From the NCBI RefSeq assembly GCF_030068615.1, contig NZ_JASJOC010000003.1, positions 310,001-374,000 on the forward strand: DNA of 64,000 nt, read 5' to 3'. Below are positions 9,751 to 18,475 of this stretch, piece after piece (position 1 is the stretch's first letter; each line of letters opens with the position of its first letter). The notes under the pieces were generated by a model that was not told where the DNA came from, did not search any database, and saw only the letters and a program-made list of their open reading frames with translations. Source of the DNA: Halostagnicola sp. A-GB9-2 (GTDB taxonomy: Archaea; Halobacteriota; Halobacteria; Halobacteriales; Natrialbaceae). Made by a program: the position numbers and the translations under genes.

Positions 9751-10140
9751 TTACTCGTCCTCGGCGAGCAGTTCCTCGACAGCGGTGTCGCCGGATTCGA
9801 CGACCGAGGCGTTGATCTGTGCGACGGCGTCCGAAACTTCGCGGCCACGGACCGTGATACGACGGCGCTCGCCGTCTCGATTCGGATTGTAGCCCGTCTG
9901 CTTTCCTTCCATCAGCACTTCCTGCAGATCCGCTCCGGCGACGGTCTTGTTCAGCGGTCGTCCCGCATCGTCCGAGCCGCCGGTAATCTCGAGCGTGTAG
10001 CCCTCAAGACCGACCGCGGAGCCGTCGACTTCGTCGCCGATCGACTTACCGAGGAATCGATTTGCGTCCTGTCCGTCCGCCTCGAGTTGGTGTGCGAGCC
10101 CGGAGTCCGGGTCGCCGACAACGACAGTGAAACTTGCCAT
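9751..10140 (-). CDS. rps6e: 30S ribosomal protein S6e
   Basis: The 129-residue protein begins [14 protein letters not shown] and shows the S6e core: [23 protein letters not shown], then [19 protein letters not shown]. Archaeal S6e is a short form of the eukaryotic protein and binds the small subunit. The ATG at 10140 is chosen over an in-frame start 27 bases upstream because the family begins exactly here. Confidence 0.95.
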   Translation of the reverse strand: MASFTVVVGDPDSGLAHQLEADGQDANRFLGKSIGDEVDGSAVGLEGYTLEITGGSDDAGRPLNKTVAGADLQEVLMEGKQTGYNPNRDGERRRITVRGREVSDAVAQINASVVESGDTAVEELLAEDE

Positions 10141-10238
10141 GCCCGATGGAAAACGTCCTGCAGTCAAAAATACGTCGATCGACCTTCTCGTTGCGCCCCG
10201 TCGGTCGAGTCAAGTATCAGCCCGTCGTTTCTCTCCCT

Positions 10239-10517
10239 ATGGTAATCGGCCCTGATTCGCTCGAGGACCGTCTCCTCGAGCACTTCGACGGAACGACGGC
10301 GGAGTCCCGCGTCGTTGCCCGTCAAGCCGTCGACCTCGCCGATTCCGGCCGGTACGAAGCGGATACCGACCTCGAGCTGACCACCGACCTGGTGATCGAC
10401 GAACTCTCGGACGCCCCCGATGGCACCCCCGCTGAGCGCTGGAACTGGTGGATCGGCTCGCTCGAGGTCGCCTTCGGCGGCTACGAGCAGTTTTTGATCC
10501 GTCGGTATCGGCGGTAA
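10239..10517 (+). CDS. Small conserved haloarchaeal protein
   Basis: This 92-aa acidic protein starts MVIGPDSLEDRLLEHFDG and ends WNWWIGSLEVAFGGYEQFLIRRYRR, a Trp-rich C-terminus that looks conserved rather than random. The function is unknown to me. It is divergent to the S6e gene, with 98 bp between them. Confidence 0.7.
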   Translation: MVIGPDSLEDRLLEHFDGTTAESRVVARQAVDLADSGRYEADTDLELTTDLVIDELSDAPDGTPAERWNWWIGSLEVAFGGYEQFLIRRYRR

Positions 10518-10564
10518 GACGCCTCTACCGTCCGATGGAAGCGAAACCTCTTTGAGCGTATCTG

Positions 10565-10582
10565 ACTAACTAGTCAGTTAGT
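10565..10582. promoter_or_regulatory. Palindromic operator over the tetR-type start codon
   Basis: A perfect 7-bp inverted repeat ACTAACT-AGTC-AGTTAGT spans 10565-10582. Its last bases overlap the GTG start codon at 10581. Such sites are typical for TetR-type autorepression, and binding here would block both transcription start and a leaderless mRNA 5' end. Confidence 0.8.
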
Positions 10583-11366
10583 GACTGATCCGGACGTTCG
10601 CGAAGCGATCATGGCCGCAACGTACGACGCGTTGTGTACCCACGGGTATACCGATCTGACGGCACAGGATATCGCAGACCGAACTGACAAGAGCAAATCC
10701 CTCCTGTTCTACCATTACGATTCCAAGGAGGACCTCGTCGCGGATTTCATCGATTACCTGCTCGAGCGCCACGACAAGCGCGTTGAGGCCGCTTCGTCGC
10801 GTCCAGCAGTCGATCGATTGGCGACGTTCATCGACCTTTTCCTGTACGGTCCCGACGACGACGACGAGCGTACGTCCTTTCATACGGCGATGCTCGAATT
10901 GCGAGCGCAGGCACCGTACAACGACACGTACCTCGAGCAACTCCAGAAGAGCGACGAACGACTCCGGACCACCCTCGAGCGGATTCTCGTGGACGGGATC
11001 GAATCCGGCGAGTTCGTCGATCACGATCACGAAGCGGTCGCCGCGTTGCTGGTCGCTTCCTTCGACGGCGCTCGTATCCGTCAGATTACGATCGAGGGGA
11101 ACAGCTACCTCGAGAAGGTCAGATCGGCGGCCGTCGACCGGATCATCGACGATATTCTCGCTGAGGGCGTCGAGTTCCCGACAGAATCGCGTGCCGAAGA
11201 TCCGCTCGGACCGGACGAACAACTAGAAACGTTCGAACTCGGAGCAGAAGTTACAAACGAGTTGGACAACGAACAGGTAACTGGATCGCGGGACGACGAA
11301 CAGCAGAGCGAATCGACGAGTACCGATCAATCCACCGGCGACGAACGCGATGAACGAACTCAGTAA
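10581..11366 (+). CDS. TetR/AcrR-family transcriptional regulator
   Basis: The N-terminal HTH is clear: REAIMAATYDALCTHGYTDLTAQDIADRTDKSKSLLFYHYDSKEDL matches the TetR recognition helix region (residues about 7-50). A helical ligand domain follows to about residue 195. The last 65 residues are acidic and disordered (DDEQQSESTSTDQS). The start is GTG 10581, because a later ATG would cut helix 1. The palindrome over the start suggests autoregulation. No efflux pump gene is next to it, so its target is not evident; the next gene starts 222 bp downstream. Confidence 0.9.
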   Translation: MTDPDVREAIMAATYDALCTHGYTDLTAQDIADRTDKSKSLLFYHYDSKEDLVADFIDYLLERHDKRVEAASSRPAVDRLATFIDLFLYGPDDDDERTSFHTAMLELRAQAPYNDTYLEQLQKSDERLRTTLERILVDGIESGEFVDHDHEAVAALLVASFDGARIRQITIEGNSYLEKVRSAAVDRIIDDILAEGVEFPTESRAEDPLGPDEQLETFELGAEVTNELDNEQVTGSRDDEQQSESTSTDQSTGDERDERTQ

Positions 11367-11588
11367 CCATTCACGGCGCACGTCCGAACGTCAGCTCCGC
11401 CGGTCAGTCGTTCGAAGCGGATACCTCGCCGGCGGCGGACGGTCTTCGACCGCCCCGACGCGACTCGTGGTGCGGCGAGCGCACGGAACCAGTGAGTGTT
11501 CGTTCCCCGTTGCCGAGGAGACGTTTCGAACGCCGTCTCGAACTCGTCCGCACCCACGACGTCCGGTGACAGTAGCTGGTGATCGAAA

Positions 11589-12665
11589 ATGACCGAACAC
11601 ACCTCCACATCCGCTTCAGAAACAGTTGCCGATCGTTTCGATCGAACAATGCCCGCCCTCTCCCCGGCCGTCCGGACGATCGCGTTCGATGCGCTCGAAC
11701 CGGTCGATCACTCGCTTCCGGTTGCGCTCTGTCAAACGACCGCCGCGGCCGCCTCGAGCGAACGTCCCCCCGAGCAGATGCTCGAAGCGATTACGGTCGC
11801 GATAGAGGCACTCCAGGGTTACGTTCAGCTTCGGAGCCAGTTGCTCGAACACGACCGATACACGAGTTCGGCCGACCGAGACGCGGCCATCCTCGCAGGA
11901 GATTACTTACACGCGTTCGCACACGCATCGATCGGCGATTTGTCCGCCGACGATGCCCAACAACTCGAGCTGTTTCGCGTCTTCACAAGCGGCTCGAACG
12001 CGCTTTCACGGGCGTATCTCGAGCCGAGTAGCGGCCTCGAGAACTCGGGGATCGATCGATACCGACGGGCGGAATCTCAGCTGTCAGAGAGCGTCCCTGC
12101 TGTCTCCGCGCCGGATGCGATACTCGCGGGCATCGCCGCCGAACTCGGCGCGACGGCAGTCGACGCGACCGAAACCGTCCGTGAATCTATCCGAACCTAC
12201 GGCTACTCGCTCTCGCGGGCGCTCGCGATAGCGTCTCTCGAGTCGTCGAGTTCGTCTGACGAGAGTCCCCATTCGATCGCGATTCGCGTTCTTTCGAGCC
12301 GAACCGCGAGCGACATTCCCGGCGGCCCTCCGACGGCGAGTCCCGACGAATTAGCGACGGGGACCGGGAGAGAGCTGAATTATTCGGAACCGATCGAGCG
12401 CGAACTCGAGTACGCACGCACCGCGCTCGAAACCGTTTACACGGTCGAACAGTCCGCTGGTGCGGCGGGTACGCTCGCCCGCACGACCGAAACCGACGCC
12501 GGTAGCGGTGACGACTCCGGTTCAGTTACCCCGAGACAAACGGGTAGGTCCCCATCGGATCGCCCGGAGGAAGGACGAACCGAACGTGCTGATCCTCGCC
12601 CTCGAGAGCGACTCGAGAGGGCAACACGAATTCCGTTCGACGGCGTACTCGTCTCCAATGAGTGA
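11589..12665 (+). CDS. Polyprenyl-synthase-like helical protein without Asp-rich motifs
   Basis: This 358-residue haloarchaeal protein is predominantly alpha-helical for its first 225 residues. The segment AAILAGDYLHAFAHASIG resembles the helix following the first catalytic region of trans-isoprenyl synthases. Neither DDxxD motif needed for prenyl diphosphate binding is present, so it is probably not an active synthase. The C-terminal 130 residues are low in complexity and acidic. It overlaps the following small membrane-protein gene by 8 bp, so the two are likely coupled. Function unknown. Confidence 0.7.
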   Translation: MTEHTSTSASETVADRFDRTMPALSPAVRTIAFDALEPVDHSLPVALCQTTAAAASSERPPEQMLEAITVAIEALQGYVQLRSQLLEHDRYTSSADRDAAILAGDYLHAFAHASIGDLSADDAQQLELFRVFTSGSNALSRAYLEPSSGLENSGIDRYRRAESQLSESVPAVSAPDAILAGIAAELGATAVDATETVRESIRTYGYSLSRALAIASLESSSSSDESPHSIAIRVLSSRTASDIPGGPPTASPDELATGTGRELNYSEPIERELEYARTALETVYTVEQSAGAAGTLARTTETDAGSGDDSGSVTPRQTGRSPSDRPEEGRTERADPRPRERLERATRIPFDGVLVSNE

Positions 12666-12996
12666 GTACAGCCGGCCCTACTGGCCAGCGTACCTATTTA
12701 CCGCACTCGTCGCGGGGCTCGGGCACTGCTATCTCGGCGAGTGGCGTCGCGGGGTCGCCTGGTTCGGTCTCTACGTTCTCGCGCTAGCGTTTTTGAGCGC
12801 ACGCACGCTGTCGGGTGCTTTCGAGCCCGGCGAGCCGTTCGTCGTGACGGCGCTCCAGATCGAGTCGGTCACCTACACTGACGTCGCCGTTCCGCTCGCG
12901 GTTTTGCTGATCTGTTTGCTCGACGTCTATCTCATCAGGCTGACCGAAGTCGCCGGCCCGAGCGAATCGATGGAGGAAAACCACTCGAACGGCTAG
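12658..12996 (+). CDS. Small three-helix membrane protein
   Basis: The 112-aa protein has hydrophobic segments at about residues 8-25, 32-50 and 76-97, with a short GHCYLGEWRRGVAW loop (a TM2-like pattern of Gly and aromatic residues). It starts at ATG 12658 inside the end of the previous gene and ends 9 bp before the beta-CASP gene, so it sits mid-operon. Function not recognised. Confidence 0.72.
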   Translation: MSEYSRPYWPAYLFTALVAGLGHCYLGEWRRGVAWFGLYVLALAFLSARTLSGAFEPGEPFVVTALQIESVTYTDVAVPLAVLLICLLDVYLIRLTEVAGPSESMEENHSNG

Positions 12997-13005
12997 GATC
13001 GCCAG

Positions 13006-14280
13006 ATGGAACTCGAGTTTCGTGGCGGTGCCGGCGAAGTCGGCCGGAGCGCACTCCTTATCGACGAGACGCTGTTGGTGGATTTCGGGATGGATTCGGG
13101 GAATCCGCCGTCGTTTCCCGTCGGCGACGTCGATCCCGAGGCTATCGTCGTCAGCCACGGCCACCTCGATCACGTCGGTTCGCTCCCCTCGCTGCTTTCG
13201 GGGGACGCCCGCCCGGAGATCCACTGGACCCCGCCGACGCGGGACCTCGCGATGGTGCTCGCTCGAGACACGCTGAAACTCCACGGCGTCTCCTCGAACG
13301 GGCCGACTCAGCGGGGTGGAACCTACGACTGTCCGTTTACCGAGGCCGAAGTCGCGCGGGTAAGTCAGGTGTCGGAAACCCACGGCTACCGCGAGCCCTT
13401 CGAGGTCGCCGGCTACGAGGTCACGTTCTTCGACGCGGGCCACATCGTCGGCAGCGCACACGTGCTGATCGACGACGGGGAGACCAGACTCCTCTACACG
13501 GGCGATTTCCAGGCGGAAGACCAGCAACTGGTCGAGCGGACGACCGCTCGGCCCGACGCCGATATCGTCGTCTGCGAGAGCACTTACTCGGACACGACGC
13601 GAGCGCCCCGTGGGACGATCGAAGACTCGTTCGTCGAGAGCGTTGAGGGGACGATCTGGGAGGGCGGCACCGTCGTCGTCCCCGCATTCGCGATCGGACG
13701 CACGCAGGAACTGCTCTGTCTCTGCGAGCAACACGACCTCGAGTGCTACGTCGACGGGATGGGAAAGCGCGTGACTGAACTGTTTTTGCGGGAGCGAAAC
13801 CGGGAGTTTCTCCGGGATCCGGATCTGCTCCGCCGTGCGAAAGGGAACGCTCGATTCGTCACCGGCAGGGACGGCCAACGAAAGCGAATCGCCGAAAAGA
13901 ACACGGTTATCGTCACCACGAGCGGGATGCTCCACGGCGGTCCAGCGATGACCTACGTCCCCGAGGTCCGGAGCCACCCGGTGAACAAGATCGCCATGAC
14001 GGGCTACCAGGTCGAGGGAACGCCGGGCCGCGACCTCCTCGAGACGGGAAGCGCCGAACTCGACGGGCGGATGATGCCGGTCAGCGCGCAGGTCGAGGCG
14101 TATGACTTCTCGGCCCACGCGGATCGAGGCGGCGTCCTCGAGTTCCTCGAGTCCTACCGAGAGACCGAGGTTCTCGTCGTCCACGGCGACCGATGCGAGG
14201 CGTTTGCGTCGGAACTGGCCGACAGCGGATTCGACGCGAGCGCACCCGTGGTTGGCGATACGTGGACCAGTGCGGACTGA
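13006..14280 (+). CDS. Metallo-beta-lactamase/beta-CASP ribonuclease
   Basis: This is a nuclease of the archaeal CPSF/RNase J superfamily that processes RNA 3' or 5' ends. The zinc site motif SHGHLDHVG (H51, H53, D55, H56) is intact. Further ligands are in FDAGHIVGSAH and TGDFQAED. The beta-CASP part has FAIGRTQELL, TTSGMLHGGPAM and DFSAHADRGG, followed by VHGDRCEAF. At 424 aa without KH domains it fits the shorter aCPSF2-like forms. It is the last gene of a three-gene run. Confidence 0.92.
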   Translation: MELEFRGGAGEVGRSALLIDETLLVDFGMDSGNPPSFPVGDVDPEAIVVSHGHLDHVGSLPSLLSGDARPEIHWTPPTRDLAMVLARDTLKLHGVSSNGPTQRGGTYDCPFTEAEVARVSQVSETHGYREPFEVAGYEVTFFDAGHIVGSAHVLIDDGETRLLYTGDFQAEDQQLVERTTARPDADIVVCESTYSDTTRAPRGTIEDSFVESVEGTIWEGGTVVVPAFAIGRTQELLCLCEQHDLECYVDGMGKRVTELFLRERNREFLRDPDLLRRAKGNARFVTGRDGQRKRIAEKNTVIVTTSGMLHGGPAMTYVPEVRSHPVNKIAMTGYQVEGTPGRDLLETGSAELDGRMMPVSAQVEAYDFSAHADRGGVLEFLESYRETEVLVVHGDRCEAFASELADSGFDASAPVVGDTWTSAD

Positions 14281-14309
14281 GTGGCAGACAATCTTCTCGA
14301 GTGAGGGTT

Positions 14310-14362
14310 GCGTTTGATGGCGAGGGAGCCGCGTTTGATAACGAGGCAGGGTCGCGTTTGAT
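14310..14362 (+). repeat. Three short direct repeats GCGTTTGAT
   Basis: GCGTTTGAT occurs at 14310-14318, 14331-14339 and 14354-14362, giving spacings of 21 and 23 bp. Adjacent bases (GGCGAGG, AACGAGG) are also similar. The array lies in the 153-bp gap just before the flavodoxin gene, a position suited to regulation. Confidence 0.65.
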
Positions 14363-14433
14363 GGGTCTCGCCGTCGTCGAGCGACTATGTCGAACCCGAA
14401 CCCGCGATCGAGAGCCGGCGACGGTGATCGTTA

Positions 14434-14991
14434 GTGGCTCGAGTACTCGTTTGCTACGGCTCGAGCGAGGGACAGACCGCAAAGATAGCCGACCACATCG
14501 GTGACGTTCTCAGCGAGGCGAGTCACGACGTCGTGCTATCGACGGCGAAGTATCCGCCGAGTGCGTTGACCTCGAGCGAGTTCGCCTACGACGGCGTCGT
14601 CATCGGCGCGTCGATTCACAAAGGCAGCCACCAGGGATACGTCGAGGAATTCGTTCGCGAGTACGTCGACGGCCTGAACCGGGTCCCCTCCGCCTTTTTT
14701 TCAGTCAGTCTTAGCGCCGCGAAATCCAGCCCGGAAGCTCGGTCCGAATCCGACGGCTATCTCCGCGAGTTCGTGGCGGAGACCGACTGGGAACCGGACC
14801 TGACCCACGCCGTCGCCGGCGCGCTCAAATACAGCGAGTACGGCTTTCTCACGCGGTTCGTCATGAAACGAATTGCCGGAACGGAGGGGTTGGATACCGA
14901 CACCGACCACGATTACGAGTATACAGACTGGGAGGACGTCGAAACCTTCGCGATCGAGTTCGAGGAACTGGTTTCAACTCGAGCGACGTAA
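14434..14991 (+). CDS. HemG-like flavodoxin-domain protein
   Basis: The protein starts MARVLVCYGSSEGQTAKIADHIGDVL, an FMN phosphate-binding loop of the flavodoxin fold, followed by YDGVVIGASIHKGSHQGYVEEFV. The GASIHKGxH segment and the C-terminal LTRFVMKRIAG match HemG-type menaquinone-dependent protoporphyrinogen oxidases, which oxidise protoporphyrinogen IX. The start is GTG 14434. The length of 185 aa is normal. HemG activity is a family inference; it could be another flavodoxin reductase. Confidence 0.85.
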   Translation: MARVLVCYGSSEGQTAKIADHIGDVLSEASHDVVLSTAKYPPSALTSSEFAYDGVVIGASIHKGSHQGYVEEFVREYVDGLNRVPSAFFSVSLSAAKSSPEARSESDGYLREFVAETDWEPDLTHAVAGALKYSEYGFLTRFVMKRIAGTEGLDTDTDHDYEYTDWEDVETFAIEFEELVSTRAT

Positions 14992-15010
14992 CCGACCTCT
15001 CTCTCGAGAT

Positions 15011-15775
15011 TCACCGCCCGATGGTTCCCCGCCGGGTGATCGGCGCGTCGGGATTGACCAGAAAGGCGACCAACACCGTTTGTTCCCGCGCGGTGACCGT
15101 CAGGGAATCATCGCCGACGAGTAGCCCGCTTTCTGCCTCCCCGAAGGAGACGTTGTTAGCATCGACTGCGCCCTCGAAGACGTAGAAGTACGTATCCCAC
15201 CCCTCGATCTCGGGAAGCGCAACGCTGGCTCCCTCCTCGAGTCGAGCGTCGTAGAAGTTGACGTCGTTGCGCACAAAGAAGGGCGCATCAGATCCGTCGG
15301 GACCGAAGAGGTGTCGCCACTCGTTGGCGACGGGATCCGGGACGGGTCCGTGTTGGATCTCCGGCGTGAGATCGAGACTGTGCGGTCGGACGAAGATTTG
15401 CAACATCCGTAACGGCGGGTCGTCTGCGAGCGTCCGTTCCTCGTGCCAAAAGCCGCTTCCCGAGTTCATCACCAGCAGGTGGTCGGCGTCCGTGACCAGC
15501 GCGTTCTCCTCTCGGTCGTTGTGACGCATTACGCCGGACGGAACCCAGGAGACGATCTCGTCGTTCCGGTGGGGGTGCATCGAAATCAGCGTCTCCGGAT
15601 CCATGAACGACTCGACGACGGCCGCGAGCGGTCCGTACCCGTGGTCGTCGTGGTCGGGGTGATTCCGGCCGGGAAAGTTAAAGTGGATTCTGAACGATCC
15701 CTGATCCTGGGAGACGTCCGTTCGCGGGGCTCCGTAGAGTTCCGATTCAGAACTTGTGTTCATTGTGCCCGCCAC
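15011..15775 (-). CDS. Pirin-family bicupin protein
   Basis: A 254-residue pirin: the N-terminal cupin has the metal-binding pattern MHPHRNDEIVSW and later HEERTLADDPPLRMLQIFVRP. The C-terminal cupin (about 170-250) is weaker. Some pirins are quercetinases and others act as redox-sensitive cofactors; the sequence does not decide. A second ATG at 15763 is a plausible start. The upstream region carries three phased 16-bp repeats. Confidence 0.92.
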   Translation of the reverse strand: MAGTMNTSSESELYGAPRTDVSQDQGSFRIHFNFPGRNHPDHDDHGYGPLAAVVESFMDPETLISMHPHRNDEIVSWVPSGVMRHNDREENALVTDADHLLVMNSGSGFWHEERTLADDPPLRMLQIFVRPHSLDLTPEIQHGPVPDPVANEWRHLFGPDGSDAPFFVRNDVNFYDARLEEGASVALPEIEGWDTYFYVFEGAVDANNVSFGEAESGLLVGDDSLTVTAREQTVLVAFLVNPDAPITRRGTIGR

Positions 15776-15795
15776 TACGGCCCAGAACGCATATA

Positions 15796-15855
15796 TACTC
15801 CGTTACTGTCGGGAATCTACTCCCTCACTGTCGATAATATACTCCCTCACAGTCG
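15796..15855 (-). promoter_or_regulatory. Three phased 16-bp repeats upstream of the pirin gene
   Basis: TACTCCgTtACTGTCG (15796-15811), TACTCCCTCACTGTCG (15818-15833) and TACTCCCTCACaGTCG (15840-15855) recur with an exact 22-bp period. Units 1 and 3 continue to GGGA, giving TCCC...GGGA dyads. They start 20 bp upstream of the pirin start codon and cover the promoter position. Confidence 0.8.
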
Positions 15856-15960
15856 GGAGCCGAGTCCATCGACACGGCCGTTCATACGGACTGCTGTCGG
15901 TCATTTCCGGTGAGCCGCAGGACCCAGGGTTGCACCGGTAACTCGCTACAGCAGACAATT

Positions 15961-17316
15961 TCAAAGGACGCCGGCGCTGCTCAACAGTATGAACGCGACG
16001 AACAGGGAGGCGAAGACGACTCCGACGGCCAGCGCGACGTTCTCCCGTGCTTTCTTGTGAATCGGCATCTCGTCGTACCGCCGGCGGAACGTTTCGAGGT
16101 TTTCCTCGTCGGAGAAGTACTTCGTCTTCAGCGCGAACCGTTCGGTGACGGCACAGCCGGTACAAATAGGCTCGTCCTCGAGGCGTTCGGTTTTGATGTG
16201 ATCCTCGCAGTTGATGCTCCCGCAGTTTTCACAGTAGGTGTGCGTTCCGTCGACCGCCCCGCAGTGAACGCACTGGTGGAGATCGTTCGCAGTCGTCGCT
16301 CGAGAGGGGCCGGCGGCGTAGTATTCGTAGGCGTAGGCATATTCGCCGAGCGAGAGACGGGATCGGACGTGCGGAAGGTAGACCGAATCGATATCGAGAA
16401 CGCTGACGTCGGATCGATTCGGCGTGCACGTCTTCTGATAGTCGACGTTGTTGTCGCCGGTGTAGTGTACCGTCGTCGTCTGTCGTTGCTGGATCTGGTC
16501 GACGGCCCATTCCTTGTACTCCGTCTCCGTCTGGCCGTATCGCTCGCGAGAGACGGCATCGAATCGATTCTCGAGAGGCGTTTCCTCGAGGTCGATCCGA
16601 GGTGCGGATCGGTTCGCGACGAGTTCGCGAACGGCTCCCTCTGCGACTCGTGGATGCCCGCGGTTCGCGTGCAAGACCAGATCGTTCGTCTCATCGAGCG
16701 AGTGAATCACACCGACGCCGGTCTCGAACGTTGCACTTGTTCGTGTGCTGACGGTGACCATTGGCTCGAGGTCGACGGTCGTCCGAGGTGAGGGAATCCT
16801 CGTCGGATCGAGGTTCTCGACCTCCTGTGTGGCCTCGAAGACGGGTGCATCTCGGCCGGCGGTGGGGTGAGTCGGGCGGAGGGTTTCCTCACAGAGGATT
16901 TCGATTCGGCCGTTGTAGAGGTCCATTCCGATCTCGTCGCCGATCTCGCGGAGGTCGCTTCCATCGAGGAGCGCGACGCCACCGTCGCGATTCGCCCCCA
17001 GGTTTTCGGCGTACTCTCGAGCGGGGCCGGTAAATCGGCCGGTCGTCGCCACCATGCCGCGTTTGGGGCCGTCGTAGTCGTAGGTCGCGACCGCCGAGTG
17101 CAGCTTCTGGACGACGGGCCGGCTTACTGTGTCGGTGTGTTTGCACTCGACGACGACCGCCCGGCGTCGTCCGTCGACGACCTCTTCCATCAGGATATCT
17201 CGACCTTCGTCCGCACTGCGTGCAGAGACGCGAACGTTCTCGTATCCAAGGTGTCTGAACACGTCCTCCATCAGGTCCTCGAACTCATAGCCCGAGAGAT
17301 CGTCGAGTATCGCCAT
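15961..17316 (-). CDS. Mrr-type nuclease with zinc ribbons and a C-terminal membrane anchor
   Basis: Residues 1-120 form an Mrr-like restriction endonuclease domain: GYEFEDLMEDVFRHLGYENV, the catalytic Asp in DEGRDI, and VVVECKH (the E-x-K pair). A middle region of about 200 residues is unrecognised. Residues about 345-390 hold a cysteine-rich double zinc ribbon (CVHCG, CENCGS, CTGC). The last 30 residues form one strong transmembrane helix. The whole suggests a nuclease tethered to the inner face of the membrane, perhaps acting on incoming DNA. No methyltransferase gene is nearby, so a type IV or housekeeping role is possible. Confidence 0.87.
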   Translation of the reverse strand: MAILDDLSGYEFEDLMEDVFRHLGYENVRVSARSADEGRDILMEEVVDGRRRAVVVECKHTDTVSRPVVQKLHSAVATYDYDGPKRGMVATTGRFTGPAREYAENLGANRDGGVALLDGSDLREIGDEIGMDLYNGRIEILCEETLRPTHPTAGRDAPVFEATQEVENLDPTRIPSPRTTVDLEPMVTVSTRTSATFETGVGVIHSLDETNDLVLHANRGHPRVAEGAVRELVANRSAPRIDLEETPLENRFDAVSRERYGQTETEYKEWAVDQIQQRQTTTVHYTGDNNVDYQKTCTPNRSDVSVLDIDSVYLPHVRSRLSLGEYAYAYEYYAAGPSRATTANDLHQCVHCGAVDGTHTYCENCGSINCEDHIKTERLEDEPICTGCAVTERFALKTKYFSDEENLETFRRRYDEMPIHKKARENVALAVGVVFASLFVAFILLSSAGVL

Positions 17317-17419
17317 CAGCTTCTCGGAGGATTCTCTCTAGTCGACTGCCGATAGTCTTTCGGCCTCGTGTCGTACCTTCGCCGGCCTCCGTCGTGTTCG
17401 CCGATCAACACTCGCGCGC

Positions 17420-17851
17420 TCACCGCCGATCGGTCCACCAGCCGGATATCTCTCCGGCCCTGGCGATATACACGACCAGAAACAGCACGCATGCGAACAC
17501 GCCACCGACCCCAACGTCGGCGAGTAGATCGTTCGGTATCGACTCCACTCGAGCCGTCCCAACGACGACGACCGCGAACAGACTAATGACGGTAGCGCGG
17601 CCGGCAAAGCCGATCTGCTGAAACCACTGCCCGATTCGTCTTCCGAGGGCGGTGTTGGCCCCCGGCCCGATAGCCGCGGCGAACCCGACGAACCCGACGA
17701 TCACGGCCGGCCACGACAGCGAGTCGAAGAGCACTCGAGGAGCGAAGCCGACGATGACGAGGACTGCGAGGCCGACCTCCGTCCACGTCGGCGACCGATC
17801 CGGAAAATACCGATCCGGGAAAGCCGTTGATACTTCGTTCCGTTCGTCCAT
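17420..17851 (-). CDS. Small membrane protein, four hydrophobic segments
   Basis: The 143-aa protein has hydrophobic stretches at about residues 23-40, 44-65, 80-100 and 110-132, and polar ends (MDERNEVSTAFPDRY; SGWWTDRR). No family was recognised. It lies about 100 bp upstream of the Mrr-type gene on the same strand and may be cotranscribed with it. Confidence 0.68.
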   Translation of the reverse strand: MDERNEVSTAFPDRYFPDRSPTWTEVGLAVLVIVGFAPRVLFDSLSWPAVIVGFVGFAAAIGPGANTALGRRIGQWFQQIGFAGRATVISLFAVVVVGTARVESIPNDLLADVGVGGVFACVLFLVVYIARAGEISGWWTDRR

Positions 17852-17949
17852 ACGCGGATATTCACGTCAATCGCCATCAGTATTCACCCGATCGAAGCGG
17901 GTCGGCCTGCTCTCGCGCCTGAAACTGTTTTCCCGGGTCTCGTTGTCGA

Positions 17950-18423
17950 ATGCCTACGATGACCGATTCAGACGGGACTTCGAGTCCGGATGCCGACGAC
18001 CTCGAGTTGAGCGACGCCGAACTAGAGGCACTTCACGATCTGCAGTTGGGGATCGAGTACGTTCACCGAGCCTACGGAACGTTGCTCTCTTTTCATCACG
18101 AACTCGGCCACGCGATGGATCGAATGGCCGCCGCGGAAGACAACCTTCGAACGGCCGGGCACGGGTCGTGGGCCGACGAACTCCAGAATCAGCATCTCCC
18201 GGCGGGAGCGGTGAGCGACCAGTGGACGTTCGAACTCGTCGAAGAGTTCTCGGCGGAGTTCCTCGAGGAAGTAGACCGATTCGAAGGAGAGGTTCGCGAG
18301 GAGTTAGCCGACGGCCTCGATCACGTAAGCGAACGTCGCCAGAAACGTCGTTTGCGCGAACGTGCGGCGGACGATCAACAGACTGTCGGCGACGAGCAGG
18401 ACACGGGCCCAACGGACGGGTGA
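17950..18423 (+). CDS. Conserved haloarchaeal helical protein
   Basis: This 157-aa, very acidic, helix-rich protein has a central LHDLQLGIEYVHRAYGTLLSFHHELGHAMDRM segment and a basic stretch RRQKRRLRERAADD near the end. HELGHAMD superficially resembles an HExxH zinc site but reads HHELGH, so a metalloprotease is not supported. The start could also be ATG 17959. Function unknown. Confidence 0.65.
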   Translation: MPTMTDSDGTSSPDADDLELSDAELEALHDLQLGIEYVHRAYGTLLSFHHELGHAMDRMAAAEDNLRTAGHGSWADELQNQHLPAGAVSDQWTFELVEEFSAEFLEEVDRFEGEVREELADGLDHVSERRQKRRLRERAADDQQTVGDEQDTGPTDG

Positions 18424-18475
18424 CCGACGCCCATAAGTACGAAACGTTTTCGTTCGCCACGTGATAGGTCGGTGC

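Noticed and set aside
12784-14184. A 466-codon minus-strand frame opposite the beta-CASP gene
   Set aside because: It mirrors the codon bias of the plus-strand gene and has no family motif; the beta-CASP motifs on the other strand are complete.
18100-18130. HHELGH in the helical protein at 17950 as a zinc metalloprotease site
   Set aside because: The motif is not HExxH with a third ligand in context, and the protein has no other protease features.
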